Shown: positions 8,179-18,129, counted from the first letter of the stretch. The stretch is DNA of 36,670 nt from Leptospira biflexa (GCA_020721925.1 DYLV01000009.1:1-36670); one strand, 5' to 3'. Notes: a model not told the origin generated them from the sequence alone. A program made the numbers and translations.

Positions 8179-11100
8179 CTACAACTTTTTTTTCCTCTTC
8201 GGAAACTGCTCATTTGCCGCTTCAATAGAGCGAATCGTATCAGCAACTTTTTCAGAAATCGGTTCCCGTTCATACGTTTCCAGACGCTCTTTGAAGAAAA
8301 TCCCTCGGATGTCGTTGAAAATGCTGTAAAGCACCGGCGTGCCGAAAAGGGTCACAAGTGTACCGAACGCAAGTCCCCACGACATAGAAATCGCCATGGG
8401 TTTGAGGAACGGGTCATTGCCGCCAATACCGTATGCTGTGGGAATGAGCCCGAAGAACGTGGTGATGGTAGTCAGAAATATTGGACGAAGTCTGGTGCGC
8501 GCCGCTTCAATACTTGCATCGAAGCAATTCAGACCACGACTTCTTGCGTTGCGGATAAACTCCACCATCACAATTGAATCGTTCACCACCACACCCACCA
8601 GCCCCACAAGACCCATAAGTGCCAGGAAGGAAATCGGCAGGCCATGAAAGAAAAACGTCCAGATGATCCCCACGATCGTAAGTGGAATCACACCCACGAT
8701 GACTAGAGGATGGAGAAGTGAGCGGAACAAACCCACCAGAATGATGTAGATTGCAAGCACTGCGAGAATAAATGCACGTCCCAAATCGACAATCGACTCT
8801 TTTGTATCCTTGAACTCGCCTTCGTAGTTTACCGAATAGCCGGGATAGCGCTCCTCAATATCGCGAAATTTCTGCATAAGCTCACGATTTACCGCAACAG
8901 AGGTAATGTTTTTCGCATTCTCATCGATATCGGCGGTAACCTTCACCGTACGCCTCCAACCGTTGCGGTTAATGATGGAAATTCCTTTCGCCTTCGATCG
9001 CGAGGTAACCATGGAGAAAGGCACCAGTCTCCCCATTTTATTTGCAATTTTTACTTTCTGAAGATCGTCCACACGAGTGCGAAGCTCTGGAGGGAACATC
9101 ACCCGTATGTCGATTTCTTCATCGGTTTTACGAATGCTTGTCGCAACTGCGCCTTCAAAATAGGAACGAAGTGTGGAAGCGATATCGAGCACCGTGATGC
9201 CCGCTATAGCAGCCATGTGTTGGTTTATGGCAATATGGATTTCGTCTTTTCCTTCCTCGAAATTAGTTTTAATATCCTTTATTCCTTTAATTGTTTTTAA
9301 GTGAGCCATGTATTCTGCTGCAATGTTATTCAGCACCGCAAAATCGTCCCCTTTAATGGTAACTGAAACGGGTGAACCCACCGGCGGCCCATGGCGCTGA
9401 TATTTAAACTCGATGTTTTCAAATACACGAATGTGTTTTGTCCTATCCCGTATGTAATCCATAATCTGATCTGCCTTTCGTTTACGCTGATCTTCCGGGG
9501 TGAGATAGACCATGATGATGCCGTATTTTGAACCACGTTTGGTGTCGGGATCGTTTGGATTTTCCTGTATAATCCCCGCGCTGGAGGTAAAACTTTCGAG
9601 CTCTTCTTTTGGGAGCTTTTCAATTTCGCGCTCTACAATGCCCAGATTTTCGCTCATCCGCTGGACACTTGTTCCTTCCGGCGACTGCGCTTTTATCACC
9701 ACCACCTCAATGCCCGCTGCAGGGAAGAGAATAAATTTGATCTTCCAGACATACAGGCCGACACTGAGACACGTAAAAATGAAAACAATCCAAAAAAATT
9801 TGTATTTATTGTGTAAAACAATTGTAAGATAACGAATATAGCGTTCCCTTAAAAAGTTCAGGATAGGCGTCGATTCCTGACCCTTCTTCAATGGCGATTT
9901 TCTGAAGTGTTCCATATCGATAATATGCGCCGGCAAAATGAGCATGGATTCCGACCAGGAAAAAAGAAGCGCTACAGAAACCACCGCCGGAAGCGTCCAC
10001 ATGAATTTGCCCATGATGCCGCTCATAAACATCAGTGGCGTAAATGCGGCAATTGTGGTGAGAATAGTGCCTGCAACTGGTACTACAACCTCAACAGTGC
10101 CATTTATGACCGCATCTTTTAGTCCCATGCCTTCTTCGAGATATCTGTACACATTTTCCGAAACTACAATCGCATCATCTACCAGCATCCCGAGCACTAC
10201 AATGAGCCCAAACATTGACATGAGGTTTACCGTCACTCCTTGCAATGCCATCCAGATGAATGTGCCGCAGAAAGCAAATGGGAGTCCCAGCGCAGTGACA
10301 AGCGATATCCGCCAACCAAGTGCAATTAAAAGCGTCCCAACCACAAGAATGAATCCTACTAACGCGTTGCCACGCAGCACATTGAGTCTACGGCGCACGA
10401 AATAGGAAAGATCGTTGTTGGTGACAATTTCAAAGTTTTGAGGCATAATGCGTTTGAAGCGTTCAATCTCATGGAAAATTTGATCAACCACCGTAATGAT
10501 GTCCGCTGATTCTTTTTTCAGCACCGTAAGCGTGATTGATTTTGTCCCCATTGTTTTGTTAATGACGGTTTCTTCTTCGAATGAGTCGCGTACGATTGCG
10601 ACATCGCGCACGCGCACCCAGCTACCCACGTCATTTGCGCGAATAAGCACATTACCGATTTCTTCGGGTGTATTGACTTCGCCGATGGTGCGGATGAGCA
10701 TTTCCCCCTGCGGGTTTTTAATCACCCCCCCGGGAAAGCTTACATTTTGTTTTGCAAGCGCAAATATAACTTCATTTATCGCCACCTGATATTCATCAAG
10801 CCTCTCTGGATTCACCTCCACAATCATCTCACGGTCTCGATATCCTTGTTTGTCGATCCGCGCCACTCCCTGAAGTTCGAGGATTCGGTCGTTCAACATC
10901 TTGGCAAATTTTCTCAGTTCGAACTCCTCCCGGTCATTTGAAATCCCATTCTTGTTCATTATTGCGATGGAAATGACCGGCTGCTGCGCGGTAGAAAGCT
11001 CGGTGACCACTGGTTCTTCCGCATCGGCTGGGAGATCGGTTACCCGATCGATGGCATTTTTAATATCGTTGATGACCTTATCGCGGTTTTTCACATCCGG

Positions 11101-11391
11101 GTCGAGCTTAACGGCAATAATTGAACGCGATTCAATTGAGGTTGACCATAGCTCCTCAATGCCATCCACCTCACGAAGTTGATCTTCAATTGGTATGCTG
11201 ATAAGCTTTTCCACATCTTCAGGGGTTGCGCCAGGATATACAGTATTTGCCACCACATAATCGAAGTCGATACGCGGGAATGCCTCGCGTCGTGCGGTAT
11301 AGATGAACATGATACCGGCAAGAAGCACTCCAACAGTAATCATATTGACGATGAGGGATCGTTCAGCAAAGTAGGCGATGAATTTTTTCAT
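8179..11391 (-). CDS. RND-family efflux transporter (AcrB/HAE-type permease)
   Basis: A 1070-residue inner-membrane proton-driven efflux permease of the AcrB/MexB superfamily. Seen: the N-terminal membrane helix, then REAFPRIDFDYVVANTVYPGATPEDVE, which is typical of this family's first periplasmic loop; the TM4 acidic pair in LGMLVDDAIVVSEN (D405-D406) for proton relay; and the second-half repeat GLVGVVVNDSIVMVEFIRNARSRG near the C-terminus, including TRLRPIFLTTITTFFGLIPTA. Length is normal. The gene stands alone: no periplasmic adaptor (MFP) or outer-membrane channel gene is adjacent, so partners must be elsewhere. Substrate unknown. It starts at the ATG at 11391, with only a weak upstream site, and is divergent from the hydrolase gene. 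Confidence 0.92.
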   Translation of the reverse strand: MKKFIAYFAERSLIVNMITVGVLLAGIMFIYTARREAFPRIDFDYVVANTVYPGATPEDVEKLISIPIEDQLREVDGIEELWSTSIESRSIIAVKLDPDVKNRDKVINDIKNAIDRVTDLPADAEEPVVTELSTAQQPVISIAIMNKNGISNDREEFELRKFAKMLNDRILELQGVARIDKQGYRDREMIVEVNPERLDEYQVAINEVIFALAKQNVSFPGGVIKNPQGEMLIRTIGEVNTPEEIGNVLIRANDVGSWVRVRDVAIVRDSFEEETVINKTMGTKSITLTVLKKESADIITVVDQIFHEIERFKRIMPQNFEIVTNNDLSYFVRRRLNVLRGNALVGFILVVGTLLIALGWRISLVTALGLPFAFCGTFIWMALQGVTVNLMSMFGLIVVLGMLVDDAIVVSENVYRYLEEGMGLKDAVINGTVEVVVPVAGTILTTIAAFTPLMFMSGIMGKFMWTLPAVVSVALLFSWSESMLILPAHIIDMEHFRKSPLKKGQESTPILNFLRERYIRYLTIVLHNKYKFFWIVFIFTCLSVGLYVWKIKFILFPAAGIEVVVIKAQSPEGTSVQRMSENLGIVEREIEKLPKEELESFTSSAGIIQENPNDPDTKRGSKYGIIMVYLTPEDQRKRKADQIMDYIRDRTKHIRVFENIEFKYQRHGPPVGSPVSVTIKGDDFAVLNNIAAEYMAHLKTIKGIKDIKTNFEEGKDEIHIAINQHMAAIAGITVLDIASTLRSYFEGAVATSIRKTDEEIDIRVMFPPELRTRVDDLQKVKIANKMGRLVPFSMVTSRSKAKGISIINRNGWRRTVKVTADIDENAKNITSVAVNRELMQKFRDIEERYPGYSVNYEGEFKDTKESIVDLGRAFILAVLAIYIILVGLFRSLLHPLVIVGVIPLTIVGIIWTFFFHGLPISFLALMGLVGLVGVVVNDSIVMVEFIRNARSRGLNCFDASIEAARTRLRPIFLTTITTFFGLIPTAYGIGGNDPFLKPMAISMSWGLAFGTLVTLFGTPVLYSIFNDIRGIFFKERLETYEREPISEKVADTIRSIEAANEQFPKRKKKL

Positions 11392-11435
11392 AATAATAGA
11401 ACCATTATCATTTCGGAATGATTACTCGCAATATT

Positions 11436-11465
11436 TTGCAGACGGTGGGATAGAATAATTGTAAT
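11436..11465 (+). promoter_or_regulatory. Candidate promoter for the isochorismatase-like gene
   Basis: TTGCAG (11436-11441), an 18-nt spacer, and TGTAAT (11460-11465), within the 72-nt divergent gap. If used, transcription would start near 11472 and exclude the first possible start codon at 11464. Confidence 0.3.
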
Positions 11466-12246
11466 GGCAAGCGTTTTTTATGAAAAGAATATCATAAAGA
11501 AAATAAAAATGGCGCTTGACATGAAGCTTTACCTCAATACAATAATTATCGCGCTATCTCACATTACAACAATGATGATTACTGTTCACTCACTCATAAA
11601 TACCTGCCTCATGATCGTCGATATGCAGCGATATTATCTTGATGCGGCTTCAGATTTTTACCGTTATTTTGAAAGCCTTTCGCCCGGTTGCATGTTGTAT
11701 ATCTCAAAGCGCTGCAGGGAATCGGTAATTCCCAATATCTCCCACCTGCTTTCTTTCTTTCGAGAAAAGGGCGGCACGATCATCTACCTTCGCCTCTGCG
11801 GCACAGATCCAGAACGAAATGATCTCCACAGATTTTTCCGCGAAAGCTGGCAACGGGGGAAAATGATTGGATATTACTCTGTGTACCCGCTCGAAGGGGA
11901 ACAGATGGCTGATATAATTGACGAAATTGCTTCTCAAAAAAACGACATCATCGTCAACAAAACCACCTTCAGCCCTTTTACATCAACCGGTATTGAAACA
12001 ATTTTAAAAAATAAAGATATTCACACAATTGTATTTACCGGCCTTGCAACAAGCCAGTGTGTGGAAACCACCGCGCGCGATGCATCCGAACGCGGTTTTG
12101 CAGTAATCCATATTGAGGATGCGCAGGCGGATTATACCGAAGAGGTGCACCTCTCGTCGCTCTATAGCTCCCAGGGCGTGTGCGGTGGAAATATCTACCG
12201 CACTGACGATTTTATCACCATTTTCAGCGACGACATAATCGGTTAG
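11464..12246 (+). CDS. Isochorismatase-like cysteine hydrolase
   Basis: Member of the isochorismatase/nicotinamidase hydrolase superfamily. Seen, numbered from the longest frame: catalytic Asp in LMIVDMQRYYL (D53), Lys in IIVNKTTFSPF (K166) and Cys in GLATSQCVETTARDASERGF (C199), with the usual following VIHIEDAQADYTEE. Substrate cannot be deduced; the family includes nicotinamidases, isochorismatases, carbamoylases and other amidases. The start is uncertain. The family normally has only about 10 residues before the VDMQ motif, which would favour the ATG pair at 11572/11575, but no start has a good ribosome binding site. The extra 36 residues are hydrophobic or basic and may not be translated. 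The stop overlaps by 4 bp the stop of the convergent GH13-GT5 gene. Confidence 0.82.
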   Translation: MASVFYEKNIIKKIKMALDMKLYLNTIIIALSHITTMMITVHSLINTCLMIVDMQRYYLDAASDFYRYFESLSPGCMLYISKRCRESVIPNISHLLSFFREKGGTIIYLRLCGTDPERNDLHRFFRESWQRGKMIGYYSVYPLEGEQMADIIDEIASQKNDIIVNKTTFSPFTSTGIETILKNKDIHTIVFTGLATSQCVETTARDASERGFAVIHIEDAQADYTEEVHLSSLYSSQGVCGGNIYRTDDFITIFSDDIIG

Positions 12247-15200
12247 ATCACCCGAATGATTTCTTTTATCCGATAAATCTCTCTAATATAGTTCTTCGCA
12301 GGCGTGTCCCAGAAATACACCGATTTTTCCGCGTTCATTCTTGCGTGGGCAATGATCTTTTCATCATATCCTTTGAAAAACGCATGCGCGCGCTCCATAG
12401 CATCGTAAAACGCCCAGGCAGAATAATCGGAAAAGAGAAAGCCATTCCCTTCCACTGAATCGTCGGAAACCCTGATGGGGAATACCGTGTCGCGCAGTCC
12501 ACCGGTCGCACGCGCCACAACTAAACATCCGGCGGAAAACGCCTCGAGCTGTGAAATGCCGCCCGGTTCGCTCATCGACGGCATACAGAAAATATCCGAT
12601 GAGAAAAGCGGCACGCTGATGTCCTGAAAGCCGAAGGAAACTGACACGCTCTTCGGGTAGTACTGCGAGAGCAAATACAAACCATGGGCGATTTCTTCAC
12701 CACGGCGGTCTCCGGATGATACCGCCCCCCCGATGATGGCCTGATAACCCAAATGGCGAAAGATCCCTTCGGAAGCTTCGAGCAAAAGCTGGAAACCTTT
12801 TTGTTCTGTTATGCGGTGAATTATGGAGAAAATGAGAATATCGGGATCCACGGTTAAGCCGCGCTCTATCTGTATGAGCATTTTATTAAGCGTTCGCACC
12901 ACAATTGCGCGACGTATGGGATCGCCGATTGCGCCTGTTCTCTCGGGACCTTTCAGTATTTCGGGGAAACGCGTTATAATTTTTTTCTCAAGCTCTCTGT
13001 TGCGCTTAATCTCCTCAAGAAGCAGAGGAAACATGCTCTGCTGAAGATTTATCTTTTCAAACCGCCGGGTGATGCGTTCTTTGAAATCTTTTCCTATTGC
13101 ATTGCTGATGCCAATGACATTGAAAAGAATCCGCTCCAATCCGTCGCAGGCATATTCAATCTGTTTCGCATAGCTCGGGCTGACGGTAATTGTTCTATCT
13201 GCCATGCGAATGCCGGCGGCCATGCAATTAAGCTTGTTCACGTCAACCGGGTCAAGAAATTCGGAAACGCGCCATTGCGGCAGATTGAACAGTGAAAAGA
13301 GGTCGAAACCATTCTCGAAGCGATGATACGAATCGAAGTACTGCCAGCCGCCGTTGTGAATGATGTGCAAAAATGTTGTGCGCTGAAAATTGGGATTGGA
13401 ATAATAAACATGATCGCATCGAACGATGCCGTTGAAAAGGCCGGCATACGCATCGTTGGTGAAGGTGAAATGCGGGCGCAAACCGAATGAGCAGATAACC
13501 TCGGCGCAGGCGCGTGCAAATGCAATGCGGCGTCGGATTTTTTCCTGCCCCGTGACGCCCCAGTAGAGGCCGTCGAAAAATTCATAGTGATCGAGGAGAT
13601 AATACCCCACCCCATCCACAATTCCAAAGTGTACACCCACCTCATAATCGTAATTCAGTATTTTGAATCGAACATTTTTTCCTGTATAGGTGACGCCGTA
13701 TTGCGCAATTGTATCAAACATTTTCTTCACTGATTTTTCGTCGCCATTCCGGTACAATCCAGTAATGACAAACACGTTTTCACCCATAGCGGCAAGCTCT
13801 CGCGGAAGCTCATAGACCACATTGGCAAGCCCACCGCTTTTTGAGAACGGCTCCGCTTCTGCCGACATAAACACAAGGGCCCCACTTTCATTGTGCCACT
13901 GAAGCGATTTTCCAAGTGATTGAAGGATGGGGTGATCATGGGTCGCAAGATGATGTATAACAGAAAGAATCTCATTTCCGTCCTTTAAAGAATTATTAAA
14001 TAAGTGAAACAGTGCGCGTTTAAGACCAAGTTCAAGAAACCAACGGTGCTCGTTCCAGAAAAGGGGAATGAGCACTGTTTTTAAGAACTCAACCAGCTTT
14101 TCCTGTGTAGAATAATTTCGCGCGATTTCCGTAAACGCAAAATTAGAGGGGAAATTCGCGTGGTTTGAAATCGAACATAGTCTGAAAAAAGAATCGAGGA
14201 GGAATTTATCGTAATAGCCCTCCATGCGTTCAAGCATCTCGAGCTTGAAAAGCTTCACCCTTTCAGTAAATGAAACGACCGTATTGATCTTTGAGACTTT
14301 CAACTCTTTCCCGGTGAAGTAACTATAGTGACCCGTGATGGGAGAATAGAGGAGGTCAATCACTTTAATCTTATCATCATCCCTGAACGGCAGCTTAGGA
14401 TTATCGAATTGAATGGACACCGTCTGGTTTGATTCTGCAAAATTGAACACGGCAAGCCACACGCCGGTGCGCGAAAAGCGCACGGCGGCAGCAGCCATGG
14501 TATTGTTCGCCCACACCAGGTAGCTTCTTCCTGTATTTTCACGATGAAATTCATACCAGTCCCGGTAAAAGCGTTCAACGCTTCGATGCGCCGCATATTC
14601 AAAGCTGTTCCAGTTTACATAAATATTATCCAGAAAGACCTTCCATCCTTCGCCTTCCGCACTTCCTTCATAATCCATGATGATGTTGCTCATCATGATG
14701 GTTAGCCCCACGGCCGCCCTCAGCCCTCGATGCCCAAAAGTATTAAGCGCGCGACGCTCGTCATGGTTTCCTAAAATTCCAAGAAGTTCCGTTCCTTCCG
14801 GCAGCGCAGAAGGAAGGTAATTATCGTAGAAATGATAAATTTCGCGCACATCGGTCTTGCCATGCATGATATTTTCGCAAATTTTGAAAAGCGAGGAATT
14901 GTAGGGAATAATGCCGCTACGGGAAAGGAAACGCTCGTGACCCCAATAGCATTCCGCAAGATAGATAAAGAACTGTTTGCCGCGTTCGCGCATTTTCGCC
15001 TGAATATTCTGCATGAGATAATGATGGATTGGAATGGCAATCAGGTCCCGGCATGCGCAGTCGAAATAACCCGTGGTGATGAAATGATCGTATTCGCGGT
15101 CATTGACAATGATGTTACCAAGAAGCATCGACTCGTCATCGCGCGGAGTGCCCCAGATAGTGGGGAAATTATTCCGTTTCATCATGATAGGCACTGCATG

Positions 15201-17114
15201 CGCAGAATCAAAGCGGATGCCGTCGATATCGAATCGCTCGATAAGCGTGAGTATTGAATTGGTGAGCCATTCCCAGACTTCGAACATCCGGTAGTTAAGA
15301 AGCATTCCGTCGTTCCAGCTTCCAAACCTCCCATCGGTGGATGCGCGCGTGATAAGCTTTCCCTCATGGTCATAGCAGAGCACGGCATACGACTCGGGCA
15401 CCTCTTTGCTTGTGCGGTTTAAGTGTGGCACCACATCCACAATGATCTTTATTCCGAGTTTGTGTGCGCGCTGTACCAATTCTCTGAATTCTTCTTCGCC
15501 CCCAAGGGAAGGTTCAGGTTCCACCAAGCTCATCGGCGAAAATGGTGAGGGAGAGGTCGCCTCAGGCGCCCAATCTTCCCTGTTAAAACCGCGCTTTTGC
15601 ATCCCCAGCACATACAGCGCCGTAATGAGATAGCGAGATTGCAAATCCTCCAGATGCGCGGTGATGTCGGAAAAGCGCCCAAGCCGGATAACCTCGCCGT
15701 TTTCGTTATACACAAGACCGGGATGGCCGCTTTTATCGTGCCAGTACATGCCGGTATGGCCGTGAATGTCGGTGAAGATTTCAAGGATGATCTCGCCCCG
15801 GACATCGGGTATGACGTTTACGCGCCCGGATGTGCCATGAAGGGTGGACCATTCGCCGTGTTTGCGCTTACGTTCGAATACCAGAAAATCAAAATGGCCG
15901 TATTCATCGAAGCGATACTCGACAAAATATTGGTTTGTCGTTTCATCCCGCTGAAGTTCAAGATCAAAATATGAAAGTTCATTTTCAAGGATGAGCTGTT
16001 TACCTGTTTCCAGTACGTTCCGATAGATGCGAAGGAAATAGCCGTTTTTGCGATAGGGCAGCGGAAAGCTAAAACGATATTCATCACCAACTTTGAGATT
16101 GATGAATTTTACGGCAAGCGGCGCGTCGTACTCTTTAGGGGCGAAAATTCTTTCCAGTGCGACATTCGCGCGATTGCGCACTTCATGCAAGTCGTGTCCC
16201 GAAGCGGCAACCAGAAGCCGCACCACTTCCTTCAATGATTTTCTGTCGCCACCCTTTTTGTAGCGGCGCGCAAATCGCTCAAGAGAATCAATTGCCTTGA
16301 TATTGCGGGCATAGTGAAAGTTCAGCTCGTCGCCAGGAATGCGCGCATTGAGCATTTTAATAAAACTCTCGCGGTTGCGTGCGCTAAATGGGCGTACGCG
16401 TTTGATTTCGGGGATTTCGGCAACTTCAATTTCTTTTAATGTCGATATTCGAATTATTTCATCGACGAACGCGTTCAGAGCCCTTGAAATTTCCGGAGAA
16501 AACACTTCCGTGTGGGAGTAACCGGTCTGGATTGCGCGTTCCTCAATTAAGAGGATGATTTTAAAGGTATCGTAGAGGAAGTGCTCGTTGCGTTTATTTT
16601 CAAGTCTGATGGCATCAAAAATATTCAAACCAAAATACATGGTTGGAATTTCAGCCCAGGAAGGCCCCTGCCCCACGTGCGCAACGACTGTGGTCTGGTC
16701 GGAAACATGATAGAGAGTAGGAATGCCATGCCGCTCCTTGACGAGCACAAAGCGCCGATCAACGGGCGGGGGTGTTGGTGATTCCGCAATTGCGCGATGG
16801 ATAATCAGAATGGCCGACGAGAGCCTCCCGATGAGACGCACGTCGCTTGAAAATCGTGTTTTCAGCGTTCCATCTCCCGCGGTGGCCATGTCGATAACGG
16901 AGCTGCGGATGGCATCAACATCGGCAGAAAGATCGGCATCTACGGCCCCGGATTTAATTTTATCTATCAAGGCAACCGAAGGGAAAAATTCAAAACATCT
17001 GTTTTCGGAAAACGCCGCCGCAATTTCATGTTTCACGTCGGCATCGGAAATAAGATGCTCCTCGCGAAGAGTGAATCGGCAGAGGCTGCTCAATGTGGTT
17101 TGATGTATATCCAC
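12243..17114 (-). CDS. GH13 alpha-amylase / GT5 starch-glycogen synthase fusion protein
   Basis: A single 1623-residue frame with no interruption. Residues 1 to about 330 are an alpha-helical region I do not recognise, and about 335-435 looks like a beta-rich N-domain. About 440-960 is a GH13 barrel: region I DVVPHLN (D560, degenerate, lacking the usual NH), region II DGIRFDSAH (nucleophile D636), region III YLAECYWG (acid E721), region IV LGNHDE (D785). After a helical linker, about 1078-1615 is a GT5 ADP-glucose-type synthase: FMSAEAEPFSKSGGLANVVYE at its start, FTNDAYAGL, and the ExxxxxxxE motif in SEPGGISQLEAF (E1516) followed by ATGGLRDTV. It likely makes or remodels an alpha-glucan in the cytoplasm; no signal peptide is seen. 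The start is a GTG with AAGGAG 6 nt upstream. It is monocistronic. Confidence 0.9.
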   Translation of the reverse strand: MDIHQTTLSSLCRFTLREEHLISDADVKHEIAAAFSENRCFEFFPSVALIDKIKSGAVDADLSADVDAIRSSVIDMATAGDGTLKTRFSSDVRLIGRLSSAILIIHRAIAESPTPPPVDRRFVLVKERHGIPTLYHVSDQTTVVAHVGQGPSWAEIPTMYFGLNIFDAIRLENKRNEHFLYDTFKIILLIEERAIQTGYSHTEVFSPEISRALNAFVDEIIRISTLKEIEVAEIPEIKRVRPFSARNRESFIKMLNARIPGDELNFHYARNIKAIDSLERFARRYKKGGDRKSLKEVVRLLVAASGHDLHEVRNRANVALERIFAPKEYDAPLAVKFINLKVGDEYRFSFPLPYRKNGYFLRIYRNVLETGKQLILENELSYFDLELQRDETTNQYFVEYRFDEYGHFDFLVFERKRKHGEWSTLHGTSGRVNVIPDVRGEIILEIFTDIHGHTGMYWHDKSGHPGLVYNENGEVIRLGRFSDITAHLEDLQSRYLITALYVLGMQKRGFNREDWAPEATSPSPFSPMSLVEPEPSLGGEEEFRELVQRAHKLGIKIIVDVVPHLNRTSKEVPESYAVLCYDHEGKLITRASTDGRFGSWNDGMLLNYRMFEVWEWLTNSILTLIERFDIDGIRFDSAHAVPIMMKRNNFPTIWGTPRDDESMLLGNIIVNDREYDHFITTGYFDCACRDLIAIPIHHYLMQNIQAKMRERGKQFFIYLAECYWGHERFLSRSGIIPYNSSLFKICENIMHGKTDVREIYHFYDNYLPSALPEGTELLGILGNHDERRALNTFGHRGLRAAVGLTIMMSNIIMDYEGSAEGEGWKVFLDNIYVNWNSFEYAAHRSVERFYRDWYEFHRENTGRSYLVWANNTMAAAAVRFSRTGVWLAVFNFAESNQTVSIQFDNPKLPFRDDDKIKVIDLLYSPITGHYSYFTGKELKVSKINTVVSFTERVKLFKLEMLERMEGYYDKFLLDSFFRLCSISNHANFPSNFAFTEIARNYSTQEKLVEFLKTVLIPLFWNEHRWFLELGLKRALFHLFNNSLKDGNEILSVIHHLATHDHPILQSLGKSLQWHNESGALVFMSAEAEPFSKSGGLANVVYELPRELAAMGENVFVITGLYRNGDEKSVKKMFDTIAQYGVTYTGKNVRFKILNYDYEVGVHFGIVDGVGYYLLDHYEFFDGLYWGVTGQEKIRRRIAFARACAEVICSFGLRPHFTFTNDAYAGLFNGIVRCDHVYYSNPNFQRTTFLHIIHNGGWQYFDSYHRFENGFDLFSLFNLPQWRVSEFLDPVDVNKLNCMAAGIRMADRTITVSPSYAKQIEYACDGLERILFNVIGISNAIGKDFKERITRRFEKINLQQSMFPLLLEEIKRNRELEKKIITRFPEILKGPERTGAIGDPIRRAIVVRTLNKMLIQIERGLTVDPDILIFSIIHRITEQKGFQLLLEASEGIFRHLGYQAIIGGAVSSGDRRGEEIAHGLYLLSQYYPKSVSVSFGFQDISVPLFSSDIFCMPSMSEPGGISQLEAFSAGCLVVARATGGLRDTVFPIRVSDDSVEGNGFLFSDYSAWAFYDAMERAHAFFKGYDEKIIAHARMNAEKSVYFWDTPAKNYIREIYRIKEIIRVI

Positions 17115-17156
17115 ACAATGCTCCTTGGTGGAATAAATTTTTTCGCGCGTGAAATA

Positions 17157-17185
17157 ATAATAGCCGATGGTTTATAATAAGTAAA
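17157..17185 (-). promoter_or_regulatory. Promoter candidate for the GH13-GT5 gene
   Basis: Minus strand TTTACT (17185-17180), exactly 17 nt, TATTAT (17162-17157), 43 nt upstream of the GTG start. The -35 partly abuts the T-run of the terminator of the upstream lipoprotein gene. Confidence 0.55.
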
Positions 17186-17215
17186 GTAAAAAAAGAGGGA
17201 AAATATCCCCTCTTT
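17185..17215 (-). terminator. Rho-independent terminator of the lipoprotein gene
   Basis: On the minus strand, an 8-bp stem AAAGAGGG/CCCTCTTT (17215-17208 with 17199-17192, loop 8 nt) is followed directly by a run of T. It lies about 45 nt after the lipoprotein stop and just before the GH13-GT5 promoter, so it separates the two transcripts. Confidence 0.8.
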
Positions 17216-17257
17216 CCTTATATGCGATTAAAATTCTACGCAACTGCCGCAGATAGA

Positions 17258-18037
17258 TTATTTAATTGTATCGACGTATTCAAGCACAGGATATCTGGAA
17301 CGATACACCGTAACAGGCGAATAGATAAAATCAAGGCGTTTCTTCGCTTTTATCATATTCTGCATATCGTGGTATTTATCTCTCGGCAGAATCAAGAGCA
17401 CCTTCGCGCTTCCGCTCTGGTTGCTCAGCATCAGAAGCTGTTTGTCTGCTGAAGTTACCTTTTTAAGTGCGGAGGGCACCCTGAAATACTTCACCGGATA
17501 GAGGGAGCCTCTGAATTTTTCACCTTTGAGGCTTGGAGTTTCTTTCAGAAGCATGCGAAAACTCGCCCGCGGCAGAGAAGAATAGTCGGGAGCTTCGGCA
17601 GGAATCTCTTCCTTATCTTCCGGAATCATCTTCTTCTCGTCGGCTGGCATTGCATCTGACACTTTTGGAATCACTGCGGTTTCTTTCGGTGCGGGCATAT
17701 CCTGAATCGCTTTTTTCTTCAAGACCACAAAACTCTGCATTAGGTATTCGCTGCGTTTATCCTTTGCTGCATCCCCCGAAAGCTTTGCGGCAATAAATTC
17801 TCCCCCTGCGGCCCGGGCCGCATCCATCGCGTATTTAGTTCTCTTCTCGAGCGTGAATTCCCCCACATCGACAATGGCTATTTGCTCATATTTATCGATA
17901 TCGCTCCAGGGAACGACTTTTATTTCAGCGTCTTTAGGAAGCGGCGGCTGAGCAGGTCCTGTACGCACAAGTTCATACGGCGCCTTACAGGAAGAAAAGA
18001 AAAGAACGATGGTAAAAATTAAAAAAAATCTTTTCAT
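17258..18037 (-). CDS. Predicted lipoprotein of unknown function
   Basis: A 259-residue protein with a typical lipoprotein signal: KR, a hydrophobic stretch FFLIFTIVLFF, then the lipobox FSSC with the modified Cys near residue 17. The mature part has one charged domain with the segment YEQIAIVDVGEFTLEKRTKYAMDAA, a Pro/Glu/Lys-rich linker at about 110-160, and a C-terminal region with several Lys-rich strands. The IAIVDVGEF...AMDAARAAGGE pattern resembles small outer-membrane lipoproteins, but I do not recognise the family. The start is the ATG at 18037, with GAGGTG about 6 nt upstream; the in-frame GTG at 18046 is inside that site. It has its own promoter and terminator. Confidence 0.72.
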   Translation of the reverse strand: MKRFFLIFTIVLFFSSCKAPYELVRTGPAQPPLPKDAEIKVVPWSDIDKYEQIAIVDVGEFTLEKRTKYAMDAARAAGGEFIAAKLSGDAAKDKRSEYLMQSFVVLKKKAIQDMPAPKETAVIPKVSDAMPADEKKMIPEDKEEIPAEAPDYSSLPRASFRMLLKETPSLKGEKFRGSLYPVKYFRVPSALKKVTSADKQLLMLSNQSGSAKVLLILPRDKYHDMQNMIKAKKRLDFIYSPVTVYRSRYPVLEYVDTIK

Positions 18038-18100
18038 CGCACTCACCTCAATCCATGAATGGTATCTTCACAATTACCAAAACAGCAACTTCCATTATGT

Positions 18101-18129
18101 AGTATACGAATAATTATGAAATACGTCAA
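18101..18129 (-). promoter_or_regulatory. Strong sigma70-type promoter for the lipoprotein gene
   Basis: Minus strand TTGACG (18129-18124), 17-nt spacer, TATACT (18106-18101), about 64 nt upstream of the ATG at 18037. It is one of the best consensus matches in the window. Confidence 0.7.

Noticed and set aside
8040..8228. 62-codon plus-strand frame opposite the end of the RND gene
   Set aside because: It overlaps a certain gene on the other strand, has no ribosome binding site and competes with the small minus-strand frame; no evidence for coding.
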